Shown piece by piece: positions 36,330 through 48,213 of a DNA stretch of 64,000 bases. A program made the translations under genes and the position numbers. A model generated the notes under the pieces. That model saw only the letters and a program-made list of their open reading frames with translations, made no database searches and was not told where the DNA came from. This stretch comes from Lotus japonicus. Its lineage: Eukaryota; Streptophyta; Magnoliopsida; Fabales; Fabaceae. Location: NCBI RefSeq assembly GCF_012489685.1, contig NC_080043.1, positions 29,234,743 through 29,298,742 on the forward strand. Direction: 5' to 3'. Each line of letters starts with the position of its first letter. Positions within the stretch are counted from its first letter, which is position 1.

Positions 36330-36835
36330 AACTCAATGAATTCATATTCTGTCATGTCCAACACTGTTCCTCCCTTTGCATTTGCAGTTTTGCACGAAAT
36401 GAATAGGGTAATGGTCAATTGCGCTTCTTTGTTGTTTTACTCTCTCTTATATGTTTTCATCTTAATAGTTCTACAAAAATTCAAGTGGTTCTGCTGTTGT
36501 GTTTTGGTTTAAAGATAAAAATCCTTCATGTGTGGTAACACTTTCAAAAACCCAAACTGTTGGAAGTTATGTGGTGAGCATCACAGAATATCTATCTATT
36601 TGTTCATTAGTTTCGTTGATATTTTATATTCATGTTTTGATGAACCTTTTCACTTTTCAGGCCTTGCCAACTAAAATTGCAGTGTTTATTCGTCAATTTG
36701 GAGTTTCTCCATTGAAGCTTAGAGGGCGTGTGGGTGATGATGTTACGTGCAAGCTGCTAAGCAAAAACAAGAAAGATGTGAGGATTGGATCAGGCTGGAA
36801 GAAATTTTGTACACGTAATGGGGTTCGTGCATGAG
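36330..36835 (+). pseudogene. B3 DNA-binding domain gene fragment with introns
   Basis: Three exon-like pieces: to 36407, 36469-36573 and 36661-36835, with GT..AG borders. Joined, the last two read in phase: a strand and loop (CVVTLSKTQTVGSYV), then ALPTKIAVFIRQFG, a strand (GDDVTCKLLS), and DVRIGSGWKKFC at the C-terminal helix. That order fits a plant B3 domain of the REM type. The usual GD that follows is lost where the frame ends (RNGVRA, stop). It lies inside the Helitron, so probably captured with introns as genomic DNA. No full gene. Confidence 0.65.
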
Positions 36836-37689
36836 ATATGTATTGCTTTAAGTTTACAAAGATCACAGAGAAGATTGTTGAAGTGTCTATTGTTTTTGGA
36901 TAATTTTATGGGATTGTAATCGGAAGGCTTGCTGCTATGTGAAAGTTTAATTTTGTTTCTGAATAATAGTTATGTCAATTCCAATTGGCAGATTCGTATG
37001 AGTTTGTTCTAAAACTTTTTCCCAGATTGTTATTATGTATTTGGTTTGTTGATCCAATGTTCAATGTTAGTTGTTTGAATCTTTACTGTGAGTTTAAATT
37101 TAGTTTGGATTTTTACTTATCTAGCAATGTAAAATTAACAAAGCCTTTAAAAGATAATGGCCATGACAGTCATGTGGAGGCACGTGAGAAGAAACTGATA
37201 CAAAAAAAAACTGCATCTTTTATTTATTTTTATTTAATTCTTTTTTTTATTTAGCTTAATCCCTTTCAGTACTTTTTGATGGTGTAAAATTGATATTAAT
37301 TTTTTATATTATTCCAGTTTATGGTTATTTTAATGTGTATTTCCATACCCTTTTAAATTTTTTTTTGTTTTAAAAGTGTTTCATTGTTATTTTTGAAAAT
37401 AAATTTTAACGCTATTTTATTATCTTTAATTCGAAAATAAAATGGTAAGAATTTTTATGTACAAGTTGAGAGGTATTTAAGGCATTAAAAAGGCACATTA
37501 AATTTCAATTTATTAATAATATTCAAGATTTTAAATTTATAATTTATTAATTCCTTTGAAACTCCCGAATCTTTTCAGTTTTCTTTTGTAACCCCTTTCT
37601 ATGATTATGATGATAAGTATAAGAATATGCAATCAATGTGACTTTTCATTACCTATTTTAATAACATCTTTCCAGTTATTTTTTTATTT

Positions 37690-39125
37690 AGTCAGTTTAA
37701 TGACCTTATCAGCAACCATAAGATCTAAAGGAGAGATTGCTTTAGCAGTTGCATCAAGTGGAATTGTAGCTTTGCTCATTCCTGGCGGTCGAACAGCTCA
37801 CTCCATGTTCTGTATTCCAATCAATGTTGATGAAGACTCTACCTGCAACATTATACATGGAAGTCCATTGGCTGAATTGATCATCAGAGCTAAAATCATA
37901 ATATGGGATGAAGCACCCATGACTCACAAACATTGTTTTGAAGCGGTGGATCGAACTCTAAGAGATATTATGAGATTTACCAATAAAAACAGCAACAGCA
38001 AGCCTTTTGGAGGAAAAGTTGTTGTGTTAGGTGGAGACTTTAGGCAAATTTTACCAGTAATGTCTAAAGGTAGAAGGGAGGATATAGTCCACACCACCAT
38101 CAATGCTTCTTATCTTTGGGATCATTGTCGGGTACATTGCCATTTCTCCAAAAAAAATGTCTGCTTTTAAATTGATCAATTACTTCCAAACAAATAAAAA
38201 TTAACCAATAACTTCAGCTATAACAATAGTTCTTATCTTTTGAATCATGACCAGGTGCTTACATTAACAAAAAACATGAGGCTGCAAACGGGAAAAACAG
38301 CTGCAGAGGTTGATGAGATAAAAAAAAATTCATAGTGGATATTAAGCATAGGAGATGAAAATGCAGGTAAGCAGATAGAAGATGAAACAATCCTAGACAT
38401 CCCTCAGGATTTTTTGATCCCACATTCAGGTGATGCAATGGCTTCTATTGTCAACTCTACTTATCCGTCTTTCCTTCAGAACTACGAAAATCCAAAAAAT
38501 TTCCAAGATCGTGCTATTTTAGCTCCTACAAATGAGATTGTTGATAGTTTGAATGAATACATGATGCCATTATTGCCTGCAGATGAGAAAAATTATTTGA
38601 GTGTCGATAACACATGTTCATCATACGACAATTATGACAGTCCAGATGATATCCATACTCTAGAGTTTTTAAACACAATAAACTCTTCAGGCTTGCCTAA
38701 TCATCTGTTAAAGCTAAAAAAAAAAAGAGCTCCAGTGATGCTTTTAAGAAACATCGATCAATCAGCTAGATTGTGCAATGGTAAACGTCTGATTATCACT
38801 GAAATGGGCAAATATGTTTTGGAAGGCAAGGTTATATCAGGAACAAATTCCGGAAAAAGGGTGTCTATACCAAGATTAACATTAACCCCATCAGATAGGA
38901 GAATTCCTTTAAAGTTTCAAAGGAGACAATTCCCTATAGCGCTCTCTTTTGCCATGACAATAAACAAAAGTCAAGGACAATCCCTAAAAAGTGTAGGGTG
39001 ATATTTTTCAAAACCGGTGTTTTCACATGGCCAGTTATATGTAGCCTTCTCTAGAGTCACCCATCGTAAAGGATTAAAAATCCTCATTTGCGATGGTGAT
39101 GACAGTAATTCAAATAGTAATTGAA
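37690..39125 (+). pseudogene. Helitron Pif1-like helicase, truncated
   Basis: C-terminal half of a Helitron RepHel helicase. Starts within the segment LSATIRSKGEIALAVASSG, so the Walker A loop is missing. The Walker B motif IIWDEAPM (about 37905), GGDFRQILPV (about 38030), and the C-terminal motifs APTNEIVDSLNE, FAMTINKSQGQS and YVAFSRV are present. An intron with GT..AG ends interrupts it at 38132-38254. Two in-frame stops (near 38334 and 38999) and the missing Walker A make it non-functional. A RepHel protein normally nicks and unwinds at rolling-circle transposition. Confidence 0.88.
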
Positions 39126-39507
39126 ATGTAGTTTACAAAGAAGTATTTCACAATGTAATATGAAGAGGATGTTTTTTACAAAAATGTTACTTTAATTGTG
39201 TGTTTAACTTTTTCTGGATAATCATGTGTATTCAGACTTTACTTTATATTTTTCCGCTTGCTGATCAATGAAGGTTATTTAAATGATGAAACACTTCATA
39301 TATACTTAGCTTTGAACTGGCCTCTTATTTCCCCGCAACGAAACAAGATTGCTCCTCATTAGTTCAAACCAATTCACCATATTTAATTAAAAGAAAACAT
39401 AAGAATTCATAAACTAATTTTTTTTATATCTTTTAATCAATAAAATATATTTAAATAAAAACAAATTTAACAAAAACAACACACACAAAAACCAAAAAAT
39501 GAATATC

Positions 39508-39524
39508 CCCGTGCATCGCACGGG
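39508..39524 (+). terminator. Helitron 3' hairpin
   Basis: CCCGTGC / GCACGGG stem with a three-base loop, nine bases before the terminal CTAG. This is the transposition terminator of Helitrons. Confidence 0.9.
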
Positions 39525-39537
39525 TAAAAAGTACTAG

Positions 39538-42332
39538 TATATTTTATACTTAACGGGCTTAATTGAGTTTTTGGTCTTCTATTTATACTTTTTTTTTATT
39601 TTGGTCCTTCAAGTTCACTGTTATCTGTAGTTTTGGTTTTTTCCATCAATAAACTAATGTTTTTCGGAATGAGAAGAGACGAACTAGATATTGAAATGGG
39701 TTGAAAAACAAAAAATTATTTGGAAAGGTGAATGATGAGGAAGAGATATGTAAGATTGAGAAAACTATTGAACCTCAGTTTTGGTCATATCTTAAAAAAG
39801 CCTAAATTTGAACTCAGTCGCCTCCCCCAACCCAGATCTGACCAAAGCCCAAATGGAAATTGCCTGCCCAACCCAGATCAAATATAAAACTCGACAACCT
39901 CAGTTCTCAAAAGGCCTTGGTTTTCAATAATGCTCTCGTGACTTTCTCTCATTCTTTTCTTTTCTCATTTCTAACCAAATCCACTCGCATAAGACTTCAC
40001 CCCAGATCTCTCTCACACACAACACCTCACTGAGTGTCTCATTAATTGCTACTACAAAGGTTAGATTTTCCCTTCTTCAAGTCTTTTGTTTGAGATTCAA
40101 TATGGTGAGCATGTGTATTTGTGGATCTACTACTTATTGTATTGAATCTTGAATTGTCCAAAAAACAACAGTTTGAGAATAAATATTTTCTATGCTTGGT
40201 TATATTACATTCTTAAATCTCATCTCTCCCTTACTTGATTAAATCTCAGTCGCATACAATTCCTATTGCTAAATGAGTTTATGCTTAATCATGGTATACA
40301 CCATGTTTCTTGGAGACCAATATTGAGATATGCGGCTGTAAATATTTTGTTAAGTATATGAAATGGGATATTATTAACTGATAATGGAAAAAATTATTTC
40401 CGAAGGGGATATGGGTTATACATTGTGGAGAAAAAAAATTGACGAGTTAAATGACTGAATTGATATCTGGATTTGCTAGTTTTTAGTAATACAAATATTG
40501 AAAAACCTAAGATTTTCGTATTTTACGGGAGACTCTGGCAAAATTTTGTAAACTACCCCTACACTATATAGTTAACGTGTAATTAGTCGCGTGTAATTAA
40601 TCGCGTGAACATGCAAAAAATTAGATCCAATGAATGTACGTATGATAGGTTGTACGAGGGAATGATCGATGTGTGAAAAAATGAGTGTACTTTAGGAGTT
40701 GAAAATTTCGTTGACAAGTATAAGGAACAACCATTGTATTTGTCATAGGGATGTATTATATGCCATTGTGTCAAGTGTCAATGCATGAAGTTTTTTAGAC
40801 CAGAAAATCTGAACCTAATTAAACCCGATTTGGTACAAACTTAAAATGAAGAAGAGCACCCATACATCAAGACATATGAAAATGTATGATCTTTGGATCT
40901 TCGCAAGCTGGATCCAGGGAATATGTGTCTTGCTCAAGCTGGTAGGCATGAAAGACTTCATATAGGTTAGTTTTGTCATGAAGAAAAAGTTGTTAGAATC
41001 GCTTGAGTCGATAGTGTTGACCTGGTTATATGAGGGTACTTTCTTAGCATATTCACTTTATTCTTTTTATTGCATTTTTTTCTTAATCTACATTTTTAGC
41101 ATTTTAGGATTTTTTATTGATTCTTATCTATTTTGCAGTTTTCACTGAAGTGACGTGGTTGCTTTTTGTGTGGGCTCATTCTCCTTACACCGACATTTTT
41201 TTACAACTCGACCTATCAAATTGGAGATCCATATGTTGTTTCACAACATATTAAATTTTAATCAGATCCAACCATGAACAAAGTCGCACAAGCAATTATA
41301 CGATGAGTGCTCAAAGCTAAAATATTGAAGTTATGCCCACTTGTGCAAAGACTGGCACACATGGGTCAAGGTAAAGTGAAAAAAAAAACGTAAAAATCCT
41401 TTTTAAACCTAGGTTTTTGAGACTTTTATGTACTTTTGACATCTCAAATTGCTAGAGGCATATTAGAGACGACTTCTAAGACATTACAATGGCGTCTCAA
41501 CAAGGCTCAACAACTTGACATGCCAATGATGACGCGCCAGCTGGGGGCTCCTAAAGCATGACGACGTTGCAACCAACCCAAAGGATTTGCTCTTAAGCAG
41601 ACACTGTAAGGGCGACCTACATGACATGGTTCATAAATATTAGACCACCTCGGTCCAACTAGTAAAGTGTTAAAGAAGCCTCACAAAGGGCCAAGATGAA
41701 ACCTATAAAGCATGAAGGGACCAAGGCAAATATGCGCTCGGAAGCTCCACTTAAGGATTTCCTTTACACCCGCAGAGACTTTGAAGACATATACCGACTT
41801 ATAAATACAGGTTCTATCTTTCATTTACATAACATGTTATTGATTCTTAGTGTTATTGAAGTTCTTCAAAGACTCATTGATTTTCTCCTTGCTTAAACAT
41901 TGACTTGAGCGTCAAACTCTCTTTTCCAGATACTCCCCCTACATTCAAGGCCAACGCCACCACACTTTCAAGCCAACCAATGCTAACACTGTCGAGGAGC
42001 ATTAGGAGGGCTGCCAATCTAGATTCTAAGAAGAACACATATGTACCGGCTTAGGGCTCCCCCTCTCATATAAAATGAAATCATATCTTAACATTGTTTT
42101 GAAGGGTTTAGATATGACATGAAAAATTGGTCTACTTGGAATAACCGATCTAGAGGGTCAACTTCACCAAAGACACTTAGTTGCAGTTTAAGTATTTTGA
42201 GAATGTGTTGCGTGAGGGCATGAAAATCAGGAGGGGTTGAGAGAAGGGCGATAAAGGTAAAAATAGGTTAAGTGGAGCATGAGGGGTATAGGAGGTGGTT
42301 GGATGTTAAGGTGGGCCACTTTATCTGTGAGA
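39538..42332. other. No gene seen
   Basis: Unrecognised sequence; short ORFs (40583-40774 minus, 41696-41896 plus) show no domain. Part of 41.3-42.3 kb may be 5' remains of the LINE whose tail follows. Confidence 0.35.
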
Positions 42333-42488
42333 CCCGATAAAACGAAAGCAATAGAGTCATGGCAAGAGGCACATCTTAACAAGCCTTGCTCCTTGGGGGT
42401 TTTTTAATTTCCCGATAAAACGAAAGCAATAGAGTCATGGCAAGAGGCACATCTTAACAAGCCTTGCTCCTTGGGGGTTTTTTAATTT
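42333..42488. repeat. Perfect 78-bp tandem duplication
   Basis: 42333-42410 and 42411-42488 are identical by eye, beginning CCCGATAAAACG. Confidence 0.95.
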
Positions 42489-42599
42489 GTCTTCTTGTAT
42501 GTAACTTTTTCCTTTTCTTCTTGTATTTCTACTCTTGATTTTGGGTTGAAGTACCCCTTATACTTATTTTCAATATAATTTTTTACTTATAAAAAAAAA
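42489..42599 (+). mobile_element. LINE 3' end
   Basis: Contains GTTGAAGTACCCCTTATAC and ATATAATTTTTTACTTAT followed by an A run, the same 3' tail as at 47.3 kb and, inverted, at 43.0 kb. Confidence 0.65.
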
Positions 42600-42677
42600 C
42601 AGAGCCAGAAAAAAATTAAAGCATAATGGAGTACTAGAAAAACAAAAGGCAAATAGAGAGCAAAATCTATAGACATA

Positions 42678-42710
<33 letters not shown>

Positions 42711-42711
42711 G
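42678..42711. repeat. (TA)n(TG)n microsatellite
   Basis: Compound dinucleotide run. Confidence 0.9.
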
Positions 42712-43001
42712 GGCAAAATCTTATGTAGATTAATATTCTAGAAGCAAGTAAAATATCTCACCATAACTAAATAAAATTCTGTAAATATTTGGGCTTTTGA
42801 TATATTTTTTTTTTGTCTTGGCCTCTTTAATATCGATTGCACTGGGCCAGCATTACTGCTAACAGTATGAAGGAAATTATCAAAGATGAAAAATATGTCC
42901 GGTTAACATAGAGCCCAAATAACTTAATTAAAATGTATTCTTTCAGATTAGTTTATTCTAGATGAATTTAAGTAAAAGACTTTAAAACATGCATTAAAAT
43001 G

Positions 43002-44565
43002 TTTTTTTTTTTTTGATAAGCCAATGAGATTATATTGAAAGAAGTACAAGGGGTACTTCAACCCAATATAATATAGAGAGGGAAAGGAAAGAGACAAAAA
43101 ACAAAGACGCTAAATGTAAAAGCTGATACAAAACGATCACCAGAAAAACACCTACTAACAAAGTACCCCACCTCAAGCCCACCCCTTCCTAAGGGACGAG
43201 TATAGAAATTGTGCCTCGTTAAAACCTTACCAGGAAAAACCCCCTTGGGAAAACCCGGTTAAGGAAAAAGAGTACAGAATTTCTATACACCTGCAAAATC
43301 CCATGGAATACTTTACAAAATTGCAGCTAATAAGTGGCTGCTCTCATTACAGATTACACCCATGGAATAACATCAAAATGGCTCCAGCTTCTTCTGCAAA
43401 TGTCACCAGCCACGATCCCAAGTGAAAAAGCTAATTCCTCACATCCTTTGCCACTAAATTCCACACTCCCTAATACGTATTGCAAACCTACATGTATCCA
43501 ATTAATGTCCTTTGATACCAGCAACCAACCAATATCCCCTTCATCCAGTGCAGAACAATTATAAAGATAACAGGCATGAGGTTGGGTTCAATTTCCACTC
43601 ATACCATGAATAGGAGAAATCTGCAGCTCTTGCACTCAGCCATTGCCAAGCCCGCAACTGAGCCATTTCGAAAACCTGCTCCCATTCAAATATACCTCCT
43701 TGAAAGATCACTTTATTCCTGTACAGCCACACAGACCATATAATTGCCAGCCAGATCACTACCTCACCCTCGTGTTGAGCTTTGCTTCTCCCAATTGATG
43801 GAAATTGGATGATATGCAGCCGAGACGAAGGAACCAACGCTGTGGAGATGCCTAGCCAGCCAAAACAAGCATACCAAATTTGCACAGTTGCAGGGCATAA
43901 GAAGAACAAGTGAGAGCTTGTCTCAACCTCAAACTCACACAATGGGCACAAAGATGCCACGCCGCCGCCAATTACTCCACGCTTGCGCAAGTTGTCTCTC
44001 GTTTGCACCCTATCCCATAGCACTCGCCAGGCCAACGCTTTTGGATTAGAAGGAGCAGGCACAGACCAAAGCAATTGGAACGCTGGATCACCCTCAACAT
44101 TAGCATGTTCCTGCAAAAAACAGTAAGATGAATTAACAGTGTAAGCTCCCTCGCCTTCATGCCTCCAAATCCACTTATCACCCACATTTTCCACAACCTG
44201 CATCTGCTGTACCACCCCCAACAAATCCTCTAGCCAAACCACCTCCCTACCACAAAGTCTCCTTCTCCATTTGAAGTTCCATGACCAAACGCCATTTTCC
44301 CAGCTTCCCATATCCTTGACAGTGTTATGTTTCTGATTAGAGAGGTTATAGAGCCGATGGAATTGCAGCTCTAAAGATCCATCCCCACACCAATGTTCAG
44401 ACCAAAATTTTGTAGCATCCCCAGAGCGAAACTGTTTTTGTAAACCAGAATCGAACCAATTCCACCCTTCCAAACTACAGATTGAATTAATATCACGCCA
44501 CCAAGAAGAAACACCAAACTTACCTTTACGTGCTCTGATCACCTTACACCATAGACTATTCTTTC
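43002..44565 (-). mobile_element. 5'-truncated LINE with target duplication
   Basis: Minus-strand insertion with poly(A) as T run at 43002-43014. The flanks share GACTTTAAAACA at 42978-42989 (before the tail) and 44566-44577 (at the 5' junction). The duplication appears to continue imperfectly toward the tail. Carries the C-terminal LINE ORF (43559-44542) and a 3' untranslated region with the block 'CTCGTTAAAACCTTACCAGG' (43217-43236). Confidence 0.8.
43559..44542 (-). CDS. LINE C-terminal protein with zinc-binding domain
   Basis: A long uninterrupted frame (327 aa) at the 3' end of the truncated LINE. The first 140 residues resemble the post-RT region (FWSEHWCGDGSLELQFHRLY, KWIWRHEGEGAYTV). 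At about residues 190-230 lies the reverse-transcriptase-associated zinc-binding module (zf-RVT): CPLCEFEVETSSHLFFLCP with Cys, Cys, His, Cys ligands. After it comes the tryptophan-rich IWLAIIWSVWLYRNKVIF segment. No RNase H follows, as in many plant L1s. An intact frame over nearly 1 kb suggests a relatively young copy. It has no promoter of its own. Confidence 0.85.
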   Translation of the reverse strand: MIRARKGKFGVSSWWRDINSICSLEGWNWFDSGLQKQFRSGDATKFWSEHWCGDGSLELQFHRLYNLSNQKHNTVKDMGSWENGVWSWNFKWRRRLCGREVVWLEDLLGVVQQMQVVENVGDKWIWRHEGEGAYTVNSSYCFLQEHANVEGDPAFQLLWSVPAPSNPKALAWRVLWDRVQTRDNLRKRGVIGGGVASLCPLCEFEVETSSHLFFLCPATVQIWYACFGWLGISTALVPSSRLHIIQFPSIGRSKAQHEGEVVIWLAIIWSVWLYRNKVIFQGGIFEWEQVFEMAQLRAWQWLSARAADFSYSWYEWKLNPTSCLLSL

Positions 44566-44577
44566 GACTTTAAAACA

Positions 44578-45510
44578 AACATATTTTTAATAGTTTGCAC
44601 CCTCTAAAATTTGCATTAGCCCTTGGACTGAATAGACCGCTCCCTATAAGCCTACTTTTAAACGGGCCTTATATTAACCAAAAAAAATGAAAAAAAAGCA
44701 GGCCTAACTTAACATGACTGAGTCTGTCTCAAAAATCAAAATTAAACAATCCACTCATAATTGACCAAAAAAACAATCCACTTATATGTTTTTCGTATAA
44801 AAAATATTTTTACTTGACAATTATTTTACAATTACAACAAAATTTGAGAATAAAATTTAGAATAAGAGTGTATAGCTTTTGGACATTATTTTTTTGGTGT
44901 GCTTCCTTTTAAAATAATAAATAACTTCATTAGAGTTGTTTAAAGTCATCATTCGACTAAGATTTCATTGTTTATCACAAAAGAATTTGAAGCTTGATTG
45001 GATTAATGGTATCATCATCTAATATTTCACTACAATAGAAACAAATCTCTCATGCTAGTTTTTTGGGAGACATCGGGAGCTCGAGCAAGGCGACTTGCAA
45101 ATAAGTAAACCAAAGACCTAACATCACATTTTTCTTAAAACCTTAAGGCGTTAAGTATATGTGCATGTTCATTTATATTGTCTTTATTTGATCCACTAAA
45201 AATTCAAACTCATACTTAAAAACTGAACATCAATATCTTAAGGTTTTTGATGAAAGATCGTTAAGGCATATCTAATCCATTCTTAACCTAACTATAAAAA
45301 TTTCCTAAAAATTTACGTCTCCCACTAAAAATATAAAGAATATGTTACACAAGAGTAAGAGACACATGGCATAGCCTAGATCAAACCTAAACTAGGCTAG
45401 ACCAAATTAATAAATAAAGAACAAAATATTTTTAAAGTCTATTTAATTAAAAATGTTAGGCTTAGGTTATCTTCTTATTTAAATCATGGACAACTTGCTT
45501 TTCGAGGCAC
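44578..45510. other. No gene seen
   Basis: AT-rich sequence without ORFs over 60 aa. Confidence 0.4.
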
Positions 45511-45514
45511 GAAT

Positions 45515-45919
45515 TTATTGGATCAAGCGCTTACCACTACGCCAAAAGCAATTGTTGTTAATGAGGACATAACTTTATTTTCTTATAGCACAGAGTCTTC
45601 AAGGGGCTGCGATGTTAAGCGTTATAGGGTGAGTTGTTAAGTCCATTGAATCCTAAGTGTGACGTTGGATTAATAAATCCAACAATCTCCACCCCCCCGA
45701 GTGTTAGCCGAGAGATTCGAACCCATGACCTTGCTCTGATACCACTTATTGGATCAAGCGCTTACCACTACGCCAAAAGCAATTGCTATTAGTGAGGGCG
45801 CAACTTTATTTCCTTATAGTACAGAGTCCTCAAGGGGCTGCGATGTTAAGCGCCATGGGGTGATGAGTTGTTAAGCCCATCAAATCCTAAGGGTGACGCT
45901 GGATTAATAAATCCAACAA
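45515..45919 (-). mobile_element. SINE-like, tRNA-related, two tandem units
   Basis: About 165 bp at 45515-45683 recurs at 45748-45919 (some differences). Between them, read on the minus strand, is TGGTATCAGAGCAAGGTCAT followed by a perfect B-box GGTTCGAATC, a tRNA-like head. Both units begin with TATTGGATCAAGCGC. The second unit is abruptly joined to LINE sequence. Confidence 0.6.
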
Positions 45920-45924
45920 GATTC

Positions 45925-46336
45925 GGGCTGGTGGTCTGTTTGGATGACAGCCATCTGGACAATTTGGGGTTACAGAAACAGAATCCAATTTAATGAAAAA
46001 AAGCTAACGCGGAGCAGGTAATGGACCTTGTGAAATTCAGGTTCTGGAAGTGGCTCTGTTGCAAGAAGAAATGATTCAATTATTCCTATCAAGAATGGAA
46101 CGGGAACCTCTCTAGCTGCTTGGGTTTAAACCACTATTGGATGATTTGAAACAATTCTCTATTGTTGCTTTTCTAACCAAGTTGGTGATTCACGTGCTTT
46201 TCTTTGTTGGCCACTGTACTTTCTTTCTGCACTTTGCTGTGCACTAATACTCACTATGTAAATGGGCCGGGATTGTAGCATCCCTTAATGCTACCATTTA
46301 ATTTATTCATCTTTTTTGGCTGTTCAAAAAAAAATC
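45925..46336 (+). pseudogene. LINE C-terminal and 3' end fragment
   Basis: Starts at a post-zinc-finger segment (AIWTIWGYRNRIQFN) with stops and shifts, then an untranslated tail (GGGCCGGGATTGTAGCATCC) and an A run at 46327-46335. Confidence 0.7.
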
Positions 46337-46960
46337 TTCTTATTTAAATAAATATTTTTTTAATATTTTTTTTATTTTCATATTAAATTTATGATAATAT
46401 CTTAAAATTAGATACTTACTAAATAAAAGTCTAATGAGACCTAATACACGTAACCCTTCACCACTCAAGACCTTTATCATTCTTTCTCCAAATGATCGAC
46501 CCCTAATCAGGATCCGTATGAAAGCAACAACTTCAACAACCACATTAGCAAGAACGTGAACCACAAAATGGGTAAAAGTCTACAAAGAGACATTTGGGTC
46601 TAAGTCTTGCATTTATTTGGCCACCTGTGTCTTTGAAAGTAGCACTAATGTGTGTGAGGCATGCTACTAATGAGTAGCACTAGTGTCTTTCTAGTTTAGA
46701 ACTCCTTTCTCACACTGTATTCACACTGTACATACCTAAATGTTTACCTTTGAAACAAGTTGGAAATTAGTTGTGTTTGACTAAGGCGAGGTGGAAATTA
46801 GTTGAAACAATGATATTTCCTTGATTTAATTGAATGAATCACAACATGTTTCAGAAAAAAGTCGTTCCATGATAGAAATAAGTTTAAAGAAACCTTATCA
46901 AATAATAATAATTTAAAAATAAATAATGACCAAACAAATAAAATTACCAAAGCATTTTCT
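46337..46960. other. No gene seen
   Basis: AT-rich sequence without a recognisable element. Confidence 0.4.
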
Positions 46961-46964
46961 TCTT

Positions 46965-47398
46965 GTGCAGTAGGAAAAGATCTGATGGCAAGGTGCTCTT
47001 CTTACTGGAAATAATGGTGCTGCTATTTTGTGGGCTACTGCTTTATTTTGAAGGCATTTGGTGGAGAATTGGGATCTTTGTTAGTTTATCAGTTGTATTT
47101 TTCAGTTTAGTTACCCTTGGAGATTACCTCTTGGTTATGCAAACCATGTACTCTTTTTTCTTTACTAGGTTTTTCCAAAGGGTTTTTTTCTAGTAAAGTT
47201 CTAATGAGACATGTTTTCTTTAATCTGTATCCAAGGTAGTGGTGGGTGGTGGGTTCTTTTGTACGTAGGAGGTCACTTGTTGTTGCTTTGTTTCTATTAC
47301 TTTCAATTTTTCTTCTCTCTATTCTCTTACTAATATTGGGATTGAAGTACCCCTTGTACTTCTTTGCAATATAATATTTCTTATGGCTTATAAAATAA
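46965..47398 (+). mobile_element. LINE 3' end fragment
   Basis: Tail with 'GATTGAAGTACCCCTTGTAC' and ATATAATATTTCTTATGGCTTA. Only the untranslated part and a trace of coding sequence are present. Confidence 0.6.
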
Positions 47399-47399
47399 A

Positions 47400-48130
47400 C
47401 CACAGCATTTTCTATTTATTTATTTATTCATAGGACGAAGTGTATTTTAAATAGATTATATATATCAAGAATTGACAGCAGTGGTAGAGTAAATCATTAG
47501 GAGGAGCATGCTGGCCACCACAGCAAAAACGGAAGAAGTTTCTTCAAGGAACATTATTGATCGATCATGCCCTCTTCCCCTTTTCTAAATTTCTTTGCAA
47601 GAAAAAGAAAGAAAATTGGTCCCTATTCAGTTTAACTTAATGTAATGATGCCCAAACAACCACAACCACTCAATGTAGAGCCAAATTGTTTATTTCTTCA
47701 TACATTTGCTACCTGTTTAAAAAATGTTTACATCAATAATAAATCATGGAAAAATATAATATTATTAGCTATGTTAATTATTCGGAAAAAAACTTTACTT
47801 AACAAATACTATACTTTCACAATACGAAGGTACAGTACAACTAGTAGATAAATGTGTGCTTTAAACGTCTAGTCCACGACTCGATTTTGGTGTGGTGCGT
47901 TTGAGAAAACATTTATTCGAAGAAATTTACCCATCTATCATAACTTCAAGTTTTGAGAGATTTGTCTTGTGGCTATCTACTTGAAAAATAAAACATACTC
48001 TATATTATACAGTGATATACTCTCAATTTAAGGGGCTAAAAACCATATATATAAAATTTTCCAATCAAGGAAAAAAGAAACAATTTTACCACTCTCATTT
48101 GTTCCCTTGCACTTTACTCTTTCTCTATTT
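47400..48130. other. Upstream region of dirigent gene 2
   Basis: No ORF or element recognised. Confidence 0.45.
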
Positions 48131-48134
48131 CTCC

Positions 48135-48141
48135 ATATAAA
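48135..48141 (+). promoter_or_regulatory. TATA box of dirigent gene 2
   Basis: ATATAAA, 79 bp upstream of the start codon. Confidence 0.55.
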
Positions 48142-48213
48142 CCACTCACCCTCCATCAACATTTCAATCTCTTCTCTCCAATTTCCATTACAGTTTCCTA
48201 CTTTCTTAACACC

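Larger units (their letters stand above)
31787..39537 (+). mobile_element. Helitron, decayed, carrying host gene fragments
   Basis: The 3' end is textbook: a perfect 7-bp-stem hairpin (39508-39524), a nine-base spacer and terminal CTAG (39534-39537) followed by T. The proposed 5' end is TC at 31787 preceded by A, which gives the expected insertion between A and T. The 3' third encodes a degraded Helitron helicase. No Rep (HUH) domain was seen. The 5' part carries a PPR fragment, and 36.3-36.8 kb a B3-domain fragment. A 5' end elsewhere in the AT repeats at 31.78-31.86 kb is possible. Confidence 0.75.

Noticed and set aside
46963..47193. 76-aa hydrophobic ORF as a small membrane protein
   Set aside because: It overlaps a LINE 3' fragment and has no conserved features.
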